Below are positions 52,006 through 61,187 of a DNA stretch of 64,000 nt, in pieces (the first letter of the stretch is position 1; every line of letters begins with the position of its first letter). The notes under the pieces were generated by a model, which worked only from the letters and a program-made list of their open reading frames with translations, did not search any database and was not told the origin of the DNA. A program made the translations under genes and the position numbers. The stretch is taken from NCBI RefSeq assembly GCF_001905595.1, contig NZ_LIXI01000005.1, positions 372,001 to 436,000 of the forward strand, given 5' to 3'. The DNA is from Streptomyces sp. CB00316. GTDB lineage: Bacteria > Actinomycetota > Actinomycetes > Streptomycetales > Streptomycetaceae.

Positions 52006-52335
52006 TCAGGCTGGATCGCTCCAGGGTTCAGGCCCACGGAAGGCCCACATCGTGTGGTGCTGCTGCGTCTGCTTCTTGGCTCCGGCACCGGCTGCCGCAA
52101 AGGCATAGGCCTGAGCCTGTGCGTCCTTCGCTACTGCTGCCGCCGGTGCCTCGATCGGTCGCTCATTGCGCTCCCGCACCACGGGGAGGCTCGCCAGGGA
52201 CAGCGGGCTGACGGCGGAGATGCCGGACAGACCGGTGACGCGGAGCGAAGCAGCCGAGGAGCGGGCGAGGCCGAGCGAGCAGGCGGAAGCGACCGAAAGA
52301 CCGGTCATTTTCTGGGTTTCGATGATGCTGATCAC
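52006..52335 (-). CDS. wblC leader uORF (109 codons)
   Basis: The frame starts at a GTG (52335) with GGAGG nine bases upstream and reads VISIIETQKMTGLSVASACS, continuing in a Ser/Ala-rich run to GAKKQTQQHHTMWAFRGPEP. It ends just before the attenuator stem. It corresponds in place and character to the conserved wblC-upstream ORF of Streptomyces; translation, not the product, is thought to matter. It is unusually long for a leader peptide. Confidence 0.85.
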   Translation of the reverse strand: MISIIETQKMTGLSVASACSLGLARSSAASLRVTGLSGISAVSPLSLASLPVVRERNERPIEAPAAAVAKDAQAQAYAFAAAGAGAKKQTQQHHTMWAFRGPEPWSDPA

Positions 52336-52502
52336 TTCAATCGCCTCCTCTCGGCGTCTCAGGGGGACCGGCCGGAGCCGGTCCTGCGTATTCGGATAAG
52401 TACAGCACTGAATCAGGGCTTCAGAGAAGTCGCTGTTCCCGTGGTTAAGAACCTATGGTGACGACTGGTGCGGGCGCAAACTATTTTCTGGACGAGTTTT
52501 TC

Positions 52503-54722
52503 TCAGCCCTCCCCGTCGCCCTCTGCAGGGCCCTCACCGACCGTCTCACCTGCGCAGATGGCGAGTACGTCGGCTCCGAAACGGGTCAGCTTCCGGTTCC
52601 CGACGCCGGCGATGACGACCAGCTCCCCCTCGGTGGACGGCACCGCCTCGGCGATGGCCATCAGCGTCTTCTCGGTGAAGACGCAGTAGTCCGGCTGACT
52701 CAGTTCGACCGCCTGGCCGGCGCGCCAGTCCAGCAGGCGCCCGTACAGCGCCTCGTCCATGTCGGACGGGCACTCCTCGCACCGCATCAGCTTCATCTCG
52801 CCCGCGTCGGTGAGGGGCCGGCGGCAGACCCGGCACCGCGCCGTCTGTCGGGGCCTGCTCTCGACGGCCTCGGTCCGCTCGGCACGCGCGGCCCGGCCGG
52901 TGCCCCGGTCGATTCCCCCGCCGCCTCCGGCCCCGCTCCGGGCGCCGAGCGCCGTGGAGCCCGGGCGCAGCCCGTTCAGGAACCGGGTGGGCCTGCGGCT
53001 CGGTCGTCCGCCGGGGGAACGCGCCAGGGACCAGGAGAGCGAGAGGTGGAGACGGGCCCGGGTGACGCCGACGTACAACAGGCGCCGCTCCTCCTCGACC
53101 TGCTCGTCGGTCTTGGCGTACGCGATCGGCATCATGCCCTCGGTCAGGCCGACCAGGAACACCGCGTCCCACTCCAGGCCCTTCGCCGAGTGCAGGGAGG
53201 CCAGCGTGACGCCCTGGACCGTCGGGGCGTGCTGGGCGGCCGCCCGCTCGTCCAGCTCCCGGACCAGGTCGGTCAGGGTCGCCCCCGGCTTGGCCGCCTC
53301 GAAGTCCTCCGCCAGCCGCACCAGCGCGGCCAGCGACTCCCAGCGGTCGCGTACCGCCCCCGATCCGGCGGGCGGGCGGGTGGTCCAGCCCTTCGTGGAG
53401 AGCACCGCCCGCACCTGGGACGGCAGCCCCTCCGCCCCGTCGAGCAGGGAGTCGTTGCGCCCGGCGCGGGCGGCGCCGCGCAGGGCGGTGCCCGCCTCCC
53501 GGACCTCGGCCCGCTCGAAGAACCGCTCGGCGCCGCGCAGCTGGTAGGGCACGCCCGCGTCGGCGAGGGCCTGCTCGTAGACCTCGGACTGGGAGTTGAC
53601 CCGGTAGAGAACGGCGATCTCCCCGGCCGGGACACCCCCCGCGATCAGGTCGCGGATGCGGCGGGCGGTGGCCTCGGCCTCGTGGGGCTCGTCGGGATAC
53701 TCCGCGTAGATGGGCTCGGGGCCCTTGTCGCGCTGCGAGACCAGCTCCAGCCGCTGGTCGGCGGCCTTGCCGCGGGCCTGGCTCAGCAGGCCGTTGGCGA
53801 GGTGGACGACCTGGGGGGTGGAGCGGTAGTCCCGCACCAGCTTGACCACCGTCGCGCCGGGGTGGCGGGTGCGGAAGTTCAGCAGGTGGTCGGGGGTGGC
53901 CCCGGTGAAGGAGTAGATCGTCTGGCTGGCGTCGCCGACGACGCAGAGGTTGTCCCGGTCGCCGACCCAGAGGTCGAGCAGGCGCTGCTGGAGCGGGCTC
54001 ACGTCCTGGTACTCGTCGACGACGAAGTGCTGGTACTGGCCGCGCACGTGGTCGGCGATGTCGTGCCGGTCCTGGAGGATGCCGACGGTGAGCAGCAGCA
54101 CGTCCTCGAAGTCGATCACCGATCGGTCGCGCTTGAGCTGCTCGTACGTGGAGTAGATCTGGGAGAGGACCGCCGGGGCGCGCGGGGCGTCCCGCTGGGT
54201 CTTCGCGACCGCGGCCGGATAGTCGGCGGGCACGGTCTGGGTGACCTTGGCCCACTCGATCTCGCTGGTGACGTCCCGCAGCTCGTTGCGGTCGAGCCGG
54301 AGCTCGCAGCGGGCCGCGGCCTCGGCGACAAGCTGCACCTTCCGCTCCAGCAGCCGGGGCAGCTCACCACCGACTGCTTTCGGCCAGAAATACTGGAGCT
54401 GCCGGAGCGCCGCGGAGTGGAACGTCCGCGCCTGGACCCCGGTCGCGCCGAGCTGCCGGAGCCGCCCGCGCATCTCGCCGGCGGCCCGGTTGGTGAAGGT
54501 GACGGCGAGAATCGTGGCGGGCTGGAGGATGCCCGCCCGCACCCCGTACGCGATGCGGTGGGTAATCGCGCGCGTCTTGCCCGTACCCGCTCCTGCCAGC
54601 ACGCACACCGGTCCGTGCAGGGCGAGAGCCACCTCGCGCTGCTCGGGGTCGAGCCCGTCGAGCACGGCGTCCGGGGTCTCGGGAACCTGCGGGAAGAGGG
54701 TGGAGTGCGTTGCTGCTGTCAC
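52503..54722 (-). CDS. uvrD2: DNA helicase UvrD2 (SF1A, HRDC, tetracysteine)
   Basis: The 739-residue helicase has Walker A VLAGAGTGKTRAITHRIAYG, motif II VVDEYQDVSPLQQ, SQTIYSFTGATPDHL and the motif VI-like LLYVGVTRARLHLSLSW. A C-terminal tetracysteine zinc module (CRVCRR and RCEECPSDM) and an HRDC domain follow, the layout of mycobacterial UvrD2. The GTG at 54722 (VTAATHSTLFPQ) begins the homology; the upstream frame is not protein-like. It is divergent from the mycoredoxin gene. Confidence 0.94.
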   Translation of the reverse strand: MTAATHSTLFPQVPETPDAVLDGLDPEQREVALALHGPVCVLAGAGTGKTRAITHRIAYGVRAGILQPATILAVTFTNRAAGEMRGRLRQLGATGVQARTFHSAALRQLQYFWPKAVGGELPRLLERKVQLVAEAAARCELRLDRNELRDVTSEIEWAKVTQTVPADYPAAVAKTQRDAPRAPAVLSQIYSTYEQLKRDRSVIDFEDVLLLTVGILQDRHDIADHVRGQYQHFVVDEYQDVSPLQQRLLDLWVGDRDNLCVVGDASQTIYSFTGATPDHLLNFRTRHPGATVVKLVRDYRSTPQVVHLANGLLSQARGKAADQRLELVSQRDKGPEPIYAEYPDEPHEAEATARRIRDLIAGGVPAGEIAVLYRVNSQSEVYEQALADAGVPYQLRGAERFFERAEVREAGTALRGAARAGRNDSLLDGAEGLPSQVRAVLSTKGWTTRPPAGSGAVRDRWESLAALVRLAEDFEAAKPGATLTDLVRELDERAAAQHAPTVQGVTLASLHSAKGLEWDAVFLVGLTEGMMPIAYAKTDEQVEEERRLLYVGVTRARLHLSLSWSLARSPGGRPSRRPTRFLNGLRPGSTALGARSGAGGGGGIDRGTGRAARAERTEAVESRPRQTARCRVCRRPLTDAGEMKLMRCEECPSDMDEALYGRLLDWRAGQAVELSQPDYCVFTEKTLMAIAEAVPSTEGELVVIAGVGNRKLTRFGADVLAICAGETVGEGPAEGDGEG

Positions 54723-54824
54723 CCCGCCATGCTGCCAGGTCCCGAGGGACGGATGCGGCGGTTGTCCACAGGGGTGAGGTATTCGTCGTACTGATGCGGG
54801 GGATGACGGCTCCGGTGCTGTTGC

Positions 54825-54851
54825 GGGAATGGTGACCGCCTCCCGTACGTT
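54825..54851 (+). promoter_or_regulatory. Perfect sigma-R promoter driving mrx
   Basis: GGGAAT (54825-54830), an 18-bp spacer, then GTT (54849-54851): the same consensus as in front of sigR. It is 95 bp upstream of the mycoredoxin start, which places this gene in the thiol-stress regulon. Confidence 0.92.
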
Positions 54852-54945
54852 CCACTCGGTGCGGGAAGGCGGCGCAGGCCGCCGGCCCGCATGTGACGCT
54901 GCCGGCCGCGCAGCGGGACGGACGAGACAAGGGAGCGCCACCGAC

Positions 54946-55200
54946 ATGGCGGGCACTGTGACGATGTACAGCACGACCTGGTGCGGCTACTGCCGTCGGC
55001 TCAAGGGCCAGATGGACCGCGAGGGCATCGCGTACAACGAGGTCAACATCGAGCACGACGCGGACTCGGCGGCGTTCGTCGAGAAGGCGAACGGCGGAAA
55101 CCAGACGGTCCCGACGCTGCTGATCGTCTCCCCCTCCGGCACCGAATCGGTCATGACCAACCCGTCACTGGCCCAGGTGAAGCAGGCACTCGCCGCCTGA
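54946..55200 (+). CDS. mrx1: Mycoredoxin (glutaredoxin-like)
   Basis: An 84-residue glutaredoxin-fold protein with the active site WCGYCRRLK (Cys13, Cys16) and the cis-Pro segment TVPTLLI. Mycoredoxins use mycothiol to reduce S-mycothiolated proteins. The start ATG is at 54946 with GGGAG upstream. The perfect sigma-R promoter at 54825-54851 agrees with known SigR control of mycothiol-linked genes. It is convergent with nudC. Confidence 0.95.
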   Translation: MAGTVTMYSTTWCGYCRRLKGQMDREGIAYNEVNIEHDADSAAFVEKANGGNQTVPTLLIVSPSGTESVMTNPSLAQVKQALAA

Positions 55201-55227
55201 CGCCGAGCGCTCGGCGCATCGAACCCG

Positions 55228-55263
55228 CACGACGGCCCCCGGCATCAGGCGGGGGCCGTCGTG
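55228..55263. terminator. Bidirectional terminator between mrx and nudC
   Basis: CACGACGGCCCCC (55228-55240) pairs with GGGGGCCGTCGTG (55251-55263), 13 bp with a 10-nt loop, between the convergent genes. Confidence 0.88.
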
Positions 55264-55271
55264 TTTCCCGT

Positions 55272-56228
55272 TCAGTTCGTGCGGTTCAGGCTGCCCGGCC
55301 TCGGCAGCGGCTTCCCGTACCAGAGCTCGATCAGCCGAGCGGCGATCGAGATGCCGAATGGGGGCATGACCTCGCCGGACTCGAAGGCGGCCGTGAGGTC
55401 CTCGCGGGAGAACCAGCGGGCCTCCTCGATCTCCTCACCGTCGACGGTGATCTCCGAGGAGGTCGCCCGGGCCATGAAGCCCAGCATCAGGCTGGAGGGG
55501 AAGGGCCACGGCTGGCTGGCGATGTACTCCACCTCGCCGACGGTGACGCCCGCCTCCTCGTACACCTCGCGGACCACGGACTGCTCGATCGACTCCCCCG
55601 GCTCGACGAACCCGGCGAGCGTGGAGAAGCGGCCCTCGGGCCAGTGCACCTGGCGGCCCAGCAGCGCGCGGTCCTGGTCGTCGGTGACGAGCATGATGAC
55701 CGCCGGGTCGGTGCGCGGATAGTGCTCGGCGCCGCAGGCCTGGCAGCGGCGGATGTGCCCGGCCGCGGCGATGACGGTGCGCTCGCCGCAGCGGGAGCAG
55801 AAGCGGTGCAGGCGCTGCCAGTTCTCCAGGGCGACCGCGTGCACCATCAGGCCCGCGTCACGGGGGCCGAGCAGCAGGCCCGCCTCGCGCAGTCCGGCCG
55901 GGCGGGCCGACTGGTCCATGCGGCCGGGCAGCGAGTCCTTCTGGAGAGCGAAGTAGCTGACGCCCTCCTCGTCGGTGCCGAGGAAGTAGCGGTGGGTCTC
56001 GGTGACCGGGGCCTCGAAGGCCGGGGTCATCACGATGGAGGTGCCCCCCTCGGGGGTGTCGTCGATCAGCACCTGCCCGCCGGAGACGACGAAGACGCGG
56101 GTCGTCGGGTGGCTCCACGCCACGGCCAGCCACGCCTCGTCGAGGCGGTGGTGCGCCGCACGGTCGATGCCGCTGGGCGCGGTGAGGCCGATCGGGCGGT
56201 CTGCGGTGGCGTTGTCGAAGGTGCTCAC
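55272..56228 (-). CDS. nudC: NADH pyrophosphatase / RNA decapping NudC
   Basis: A 318-residue NudC: the zinc ribbon CSRCGERTVIAAAGHIRRCQ and CGAEHYPRTDP, a Nudix box GFVEPGESIEQSVVREVYEE-AGV, and the NudC-specific SQPWPFPSSLMLGF motif. It hydrolyses NAD(H) and can remove NAD caps from RNA. The start is a GTG at 56228 with AGGAAG upstream. Its 3' end faces mrx. Confidence 0.95.
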   Translation of the reverse strand: MSTFDNATADRPIGLTAPSGIDRAAHHRLDEAWLAVAWSHPTTRVFVVSGGQVLIDDTPEGGTSIVMTPAFEAPVTETHRYFLGTDEEGVSYFALQKDSLPGRMDQSARPAGLREAGLLLGPRDAGLMVHAVALENWQRLHRFCSRCGERTVIAAAGHIRRCQACGAEHYPRTDPAVIMLVTDDQDRALLGRQVHWPEGRFSTLAGFVEPGESIEQSVVREVYEEAGVTVGEVEYIASQPWPFPSSLMLGFMARATSSEITVDGEEIEEARWFSREDLTAAFESGEVMPPFGISIAARLIELWYGKPLPRPGSLNRTN

Positions 56229-56281
56229 AGGTGCTTCCTACTCCCCCTGGGCGGATCGGGTGTGCGGAGGTGGGGCCGGGT

Positions 56282-57679
56282 TCATCGGCCGAGCGCCGTG
56301 GCCAATTCGCCCCACAGGTACGCGGTCGTCTCCACGCCCTTGAGCAGCAGGTCCAGCTCGACCTTCTCGTCGGGGGCGTGCCAGCCGTCGGAGGGTACGG
56401 AGATGCCGAGGAAGAGGACGGGGGCGCCGAGAACGTCCCTGAGGTCGGCGGCAGGGCCCGAGCCTCCCTCGCGGGTGAAGAGGATCTTCTTGCCGAAGGC
56501 ACGGCCCATCGCGCGGGCCACCGCCTGGAGGGCGGGGTGGTCCAGCGGGGTCAGACAGGGGCGGGTGGCGGGCTGGAAGGTGATCCGGTGGCGGATGCCC
56601 GCCGGAACGCGGGACTCCACCCAGGCGCGGGCGGTCTCCTGAACGCGGTCGGGGTCCTGGCCGTCGACCAGGCGGAAGCTGATCTTCACCAGGGCCGAGG
56701 ACGGGATGATCGTCTTGCTGCCGGCGCCCTGGTAGCCGCCGCCGATGCCGTTGACCTCGGCGGTGGGGCGGGCCCAGACGCGTTCCAGCGTGGAGTACCC
56801 GGCCTCGCCGGAGGCGGCCTGCGACTTCGCCGTACGCAGCCAGGTCGCCTCGTCGAAGGGGAGCTGGGCGAAGAGGGCCCGCTCGGTGTCGGTGAGCTCG
56901 GTGACCCCCTCGTAGAAACCCGGGACCGCGACGCGGCCGTCCTCGTCGTGGAGGGCGGCGACCAGCCGGGCGATCTCGGTGGCCGGGTTGGGGACGGCTC
57001 CCCCGAACGATCCGGAGTGGATGTCCTGGGCGGGGCCGTACAGCTCGATCTCGCACTCGGCGAGGCCGCGCATGCCGGTGCAGACGGTCGGCGTCTCCTC
57101 GTCCCACATGCCGGTGTCCGAGACGATCACGGCGTCGGCGGCGAGGCGGGCGGCGCGCTGTTCGGCCAGGGCGCGGAAGTTCGGGGAGCCCGACTCCTCC
57201 TCGCCCTCGATCAGCAGCTTGAGGTTCACGGCGGGGGTGGTGCGGCCGGTGGCGGCGAGGTGGGCGCGGACCCCGAGGGTGTGGAAGAACACCTGGCCCT
57301 TGTCGTCGGCGGCGCCGCGTCCGTACATCCGGCCGTCCCGGACCACCGGCTCGAACGGGTCGGTGGCCCAGCCGTCCTCGCGGGCGGCGGGCTGCACGTC
57401 GTGGTGGCCGTAGACCAGGACCGTCGGGGCGCCCGGGTCCTCGCTGGGCCACTCGGCGAAGACCGCCGGGGCGCCGGGCGTCTCCCAGATCTCGGTGACC
57501 GGGAAGCCGGTCTCCTTGAGCTTGGCGCTCAGCCACTCGGCGCTGCGCCGTACGTCCCCGTCGTGCTCCGGCTGCGCCGATACGGACGGGATGCGCAGCC
57601 ACTCGGCGAGGTCGTCGAGGAAGGCTGCGCGGTGCTGTTCGGTGTACGTACGGACGGCGCTGTCCGGGGTCTCGCTCAT
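56282..57679 (-). CDS. M20-family dipeptidase
   Basis: A 465-residue M20 metallopeptidase: VYGHHDVQPAAREDGW with the first metal His, MYGRGAADDKGQVFFH with bridging Asp, IEGEEESGSPNF (catalytic Glu) and the dimerisation-domain pattern DIHSGSFGGAVPNP. The C-terminal REGGSGPAAD and HAPDEKVELD carry the remaining His. The ATG at 57679 begins the homology. It lies 53 bp from nudC on the same strand and 10 bp after adnB. Confidence 0.94.
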   Translation of the reverse strand: MSETPDSAVRTYTEQHRAAFLDDLAEWLRIPSVSAQPEHDGDVRRSAEWLSAKLKETGFPVTEIWETPGAPAVFAEWPSEDPGAPTVLVYGHHDVQPAAREDGWATDPFEPVVRDGRMYGRGAADDKGQVFFHTLGVRAHLAATGRTTPAVNLKLLIEGEEESGSPNFRALAEQRAARLAADAVIVSDTGMWDEETPTVCTGMRGLAECEIELYGPAQDIHSGSFGGAVPNPATEIARLVAALHDEDGRVAVPGFYEGVTELTDTERALFAQLPFDEATWLRTAKSQAASGEAGYSTLERVWARPTAEVNGIGGGYQGAGSKTIIPSSALVKISFRLVDGQDPDRVQETARAWVESRVPAGIRHRITFQPATRPCLTPLDHPALQAVARAMGRAFGKKILFTREGGSGPAADLRDVLGAPVLFLGISVPSDGWHAPDEKVELDLLLKGVETTAYLWGELATALGR

Positions 57680-57689
57680 GCTCTTGAGC

Positions 57690-60600
57690 CTATCCGTCCC
57701 CGGGGGCCGGCTCGTCCAGCAGGATCCGCTCCAGCTCCGCCCGGCCGGGCAGCCCCTGCGGGCGGACGGTCTCCCCGCTGCGTACGTAGAGGAAGGTGGC
57801 GGTGACCTCGGTGAGTGGCAGATCGTGCAGCTCGGCCCAGGCCAGCCGGTAGACGGCGAGCTGGAGCGGGTCGGCGGTGCGGTGGCGGGTGGTCTTCCAG
57901 TCGACGATCTCGTAACGGCCACCCGTGCGGTACACGGCGTCGATACGGCCCCGGATCACCCGGCCCGCGAGGGTGATCTGGAACGGGGTCTCCACCCGGT
58001 ACGGCGTGCGCCGGGCGTACGAGGTGCGCTCGAACGCCTCCTTCAGCTCGGCGAGGTCCCGCTCGTCGGCGATCTCCGTGTCGCTCTCGTCGCCCCCGGG
58101 CAGCTCGTCGGGGCCGAGCATGGGCAGCGGCAGCTCCTCGTACCGGGACTCCACCCAGGCGTGGAAGCGGGTGCCCCGGCGGGCGGCGGGCTGCGGCGGC
58201 CGGGGCATGGGCCGGGCCAGCTCCTTGGCGAAGGCGTCGGGGTCCTCGGCCAGGCGCAGCAACTGGGTGGCGGAGAGCGCGGCGGGGACGAGGACGTCGT
58301 GCACGGTGGCGCGGGCGCGGCGGAGCTCTCCGGCGAGGGCGTCGAGATCCCGGTCCCAGGAGGCGAGGGTGCGGGCCTCCTCGGGGGTGAGGCGGTCCGC
58401 CGGTCCTTCCTGCGGGTGGCGGGCGGCGGGGATGTGCGGTGCCGACTCCCGTACGGTCTCCGACACCTCGGCCGGGGCGTCCTGGGGGCGCTCGGTGGGG
58501 AGCGCGTCCCAGTCCCAGTCCTCGTCGGCCGGTGGCTCGTCCTCGTACGCCGGTACGTCATCGGGTTCGGGGGCGTACGCCGGTGGCTGCTCGTCCCCGC
58601 GGACGGCCAGGCTCTCCAGGTGGGCCAGCACCGTGTCCCGAGCGGCGCGACGGCGCGCGAGGGCCGTGGCGTCCAGCGGGAGCGGCCAGGCCAGGTCGGT
58701 GTCGGGCGCCGCGAGGGCCGGGTTCTCCTCGTCCTCCGCGGGCTCGTCCGCCCAGACCTCGATCTCGCCGTGGCCCGCCACGCAGTGCTCGTACAGCGCC
58801 TCCAAAAAGGCGGACGGGCCGCGCGTCCTCTTCTGGGACGGGCCCCACCAATGGCCGGAGCCGAGGAGCAGCGAACGGGGGCGGGTGAAGGTGACGTACC
58901 CCAGGCGCAGCTCCTCCGTGTGCTGGTGCTCCTTCATCTCCTCCTTGAAGGCCTTCATGCCCTTGGCGTCGAACGCGCCCAGCACCGGGAGGGTCGCCGC
59001 GTCGCCACGCAGGGCGTGCGGGAGCACCTTGGCCTGCGCGGTCCAGGCGTCCCGGGAGCGGTCGCTCGGGAACTGGCCGGTGACCAGGCCGGGCACGGCG
59101 ACCACGTCCCACTCCAGCCCCTTGGACCTGTGCGCGGTGAGGACCTTGACGGAGTTCTCGCCGCCGGGCAGCGCGTTGTCGAGGCCCTTCTCGTACTGCG
59201 CGGCGGTCCGCAGGAAGCCGAGAAAGGCGAGGAGGGACGCCTCGCCGTCCAGAGAGGCGAAGGAGGCCGCTATGTCCAGGAAGTTGGCGAGGGTCTCGCG
59301 CCGGCGGGCGGCCAGTGCCTGTGGGGACGCGGACAGCTCGACCTCCAGGCCGGTGGTGGCCAGGACCCGGTGCAGGACGTCCATCAGGGGGTCCGCGAGC
59401 GAGCGGCGCAGGTCGCGCAGCTCGCGGGCGAGCCGGGCGAAGCGCACACGCGCCTCCGCCGAGAACGGCAGCCCGTCGTCCGCCGCGTCCCCCGCGATCA
59501 GGAAGGTGTCCAGGGCGTCGGCGAGCGATATCACCTCGGCCGGGTCGGTGCCCTCGACGGCCTCCGCGAGCCGCCGGTCCGGGTCGGTGTCGTCCCCCTG
59601 GGCGGCCCGGTGGACCAGGAGGCGGGCGCGGCGGCCCAGGAGCGCGAGGTCACGGGGGCCGATGCGCCAGCGCGGGCCGGTGAGGAGGCGGACCAGGGAC
59701 GCGTTGGCGCCCGGGTCCTGGAGGACCTCGCAGACGGCGACCAGGTCCGCCACCTCGGGCAGGTGCAGCAGGCCGGCCAGGCCGACCACCTCGACCGGGA
59801 TGTCCCGGGCGACCAGGGCCGCCTGGATCTGCCCGAAGTCCCCGGCGGTGCGGCACAGGACGGCGATCTCGCCGGGCGGGGTGCCGGTGCGCACGAGGTG
59901 GGCGAGGGAGTCCGCGAGCCAGTCGATCTCCTCGGTGTGGGTGCTCAGCAGGGCGCAGCGGACCGTCCCGTCGCGCTCGGCACCCGGCGCCGGGCGCAGC
60001 GCCTCGACGCCCTCGTGCATCGCGCGCAGGGGTTCGGCGAGACCGTTGGCGAGGTGGAGGAGGCGGCCGCCGCTGCGCCGGTTCTCACTGAGGCTGTGGC
60101 GCGTGGCGGGGGTGCCGTCGGCGTGCGGGAAGTGCTCGGGGAAGTCGTCCAGGTTGGCGACGGAGGCGCCGCGCCAGCCGTAGATCGCCTGACAGGGGTC
60201 ACCGACGGCGGTCACCGCGTGGCCGGTGGCCGTGGCGGACGTACCGCTGCCGAACAGCGCCGACAGCAGCAGCCGCTGGGCCACCGACGTGTCCTGGTAC
60301 TCGTCCAGCAGCACCACCCGGAACTCGTCCCGCAGGATCTCCCCCACCTCGGGCCGGGTCAGGGCCAGCTCGGCGGAGAGGGCGATCTGGTCGCCGAAGT
60401 CCAGGAGGTCCCGGCTCCGCTTGGCGGACCGGTAGCGCTCGGTGAGGCCGAGGAGGGAGCGGCGGGCCTCGGCGGTCTCGGGGATCTTGCGCAGGTCGGC
60501 GTTGCTGAGCTTGGCCGTCTCCAGCTCCCGCAGCAGCTCGGTGTCGTACGTGTCCAGGCGCCCGGGTCGTACGAGGTGTTCGGACAGCTCCCCGTCGAGC

Positions 60601-61115
60601 GCCAGGAGGTCGCTGACCAGAGTCGGGAACGAGCGGGTGAGCGCCGGGTACGGGCCCGGGGCCTCCCGCAGGACCTTCGCTGCCAGCTGGTAGCGCGTGG
60701 CGTCGGCGAGGAGGCGCGTGGACGGCTCCAGGCCGATGCGCAGGCCGTGCTCGGTGAGGAGGCGGCCGGCGAACGCGTGGTACGTGGAGATGGTGGGCTC
60801 GCCCGGCGGGTTGTCCGGGTCGATGACCTCGGGGTCGGTGACCCCGGCGGCGATCAGCGCCTTGCGGACGCGCTCGGCCAGCTCGCCCGCCGCCTTGTTG
60901 GTGAAGGTGAGGCCGAGGACCTGTTCGGGGGCGACCTGGCCGGTGCCGACCAGCCAGACCACGCGTGCGGCCATCACCGTGGTCTTCCCGGACCCGGCTC
61001 CGGCCACGATCACCTGCGGGGCGGGCGGCGCGGTGATGCAGGCCGTCTGCTCCGGGGTGAAGGGGATCCCGAGGAGCTCCTTGAGCTGCTCGGGATCGGT
61101 GATGCGTGAGGACAC
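57690..61115 (-). CDS. adnB: ATP-dependent DNA helicase-nuclease subunit AdnB
   Basis: A 1141-residue UvrD-like motor with a RecB-like nuclease. Walker A is VIVAGAGSGKTTVMAARVVW, motif II VVLLDEYQDTSVAQR, the GDPCQAIYGWRGASV motif III and the TAHRSKGLEWDVVAVPGL motif V are intact. The C-terminal nuclease has GRIDAVYRTGGRYEIVDWKT and QLAVYRLAW. AdnAB resects double-strand breaks in actinobacteria in place of RecBCD. The start is taken as GTG at 61115; a TTG at 61145 would add ten residues. adnA lies upstream on the same strand. Confidence 0.95.
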   Translation of the reverse strand: MSSRITDPEQLKELLGIPFTPEQTACITAPPAPQVIVAGAGSGKTTVMAARVVWLVGTGQVAPEQVLGLTFTNKAAGELAERVRKALIAAGVTDPEVIDPDNPPGEPTISTYHAFAGRLLTEHGLRIGLEPSTRLLADATRYQLAAKVLREAPGPYPALTRSFPTLVSDLLALDGELSEHLVRPGRLDTYDTELLRELETAKLSNADLRKIPETAEARRSLLGLTERYRSAKRSRDLLDFGDQIALSAELALTRPEVGEILRDEFRVVLLDEYQDTSVAQRLLLSALFGSGTSATATGHAVTAVGDPCQAIYGWRGASVANLDDFPEHFPHADGTPATRHSLSENRRSGGRLLHLANGLAEPLRAMHEGVEALRPAPGAERDGTVRCALLSTHTEEIDWLADSLAHLVRTGTPPGEIAVLCRTAGDFGQIQAALVARDIPVEVVGLAGLLHLPEVADLVAVCEVLQDPGANASLVRLLTGPRWRIGPRDLALLGRRARLLVHRAAQGDDTDPDRRLAEAVEGTDPAEVISLADALDTFLIAGDAADDGLPFSAEARVRFARLARELRDLRRSLADPLMDVLHRVLATTGLEVELSASPQALAARRRETLANFLDIAASFASLDGEASLLAFLGFLRTAAQYEKGLDNALPGGENSVKVLTAHRSKGLEWDVVAVPGLVTGQFPSDRSRDAWTAQAKVLPHALRGDAATLPVLGAFDAKGMKAFKEEMKEHQHTEELRLGYVTFTRPRSLLLGSGHWWGPSQKRTRGPSAFLEALYEHCVAGHGEIEVWADEPAEDEENPALAAPDTDLAWPLPLDATALARRRAARDTVLAHLESLAVRGDEQPPAYAPEPDDVPAYEDEPPADEDWDWDALPTERPQDAPAEVSETVRESAPHIPAARHPQEGPADRLTPEEARTLASWDRDLDALAGELRRARATVHDVLVPAALSATQLLRLAEDPDAFAKELARPMPRPPQPAARRGTRFHAWVESRYEELPLPMLGPDELPGGDESDTEIADERDLAELKEAFERTSYARRTPYRVETPFQITLAGRVIRGRIDAVYRTGGRYEIVDWKTTRHRTADPLQLAVYRLAWAELHDLPLTEVTATFLYVRSGETVRPQGLPGRAELERILLDEPAPGDG

Positions 61116-61187
61116 GTGGGAAACGGTAACCGGAGCCACTGACAACCCGGGCCGACGCCCACGAAAGGGCCTACCGCGCCAGAGGGG

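Noticed and set aside
54723-54860. Possible divergent sigma-R promoter for uvrD2 (GGAAC on the minus strand overlapping the mrx promoter)
   Set aside because: After the 18-bp spacer the sequence is ATT rather than GTT, so it does not meet the consensus.
57495-61109. A 1204-codon open frame antisense to adnB
   Set aside because: High-GC codon bias creates long antisense frames; it has repetitive Gly/Arg/Val/Glu composition and no family motif, while adnB has complete helicase and nuclease motifs.
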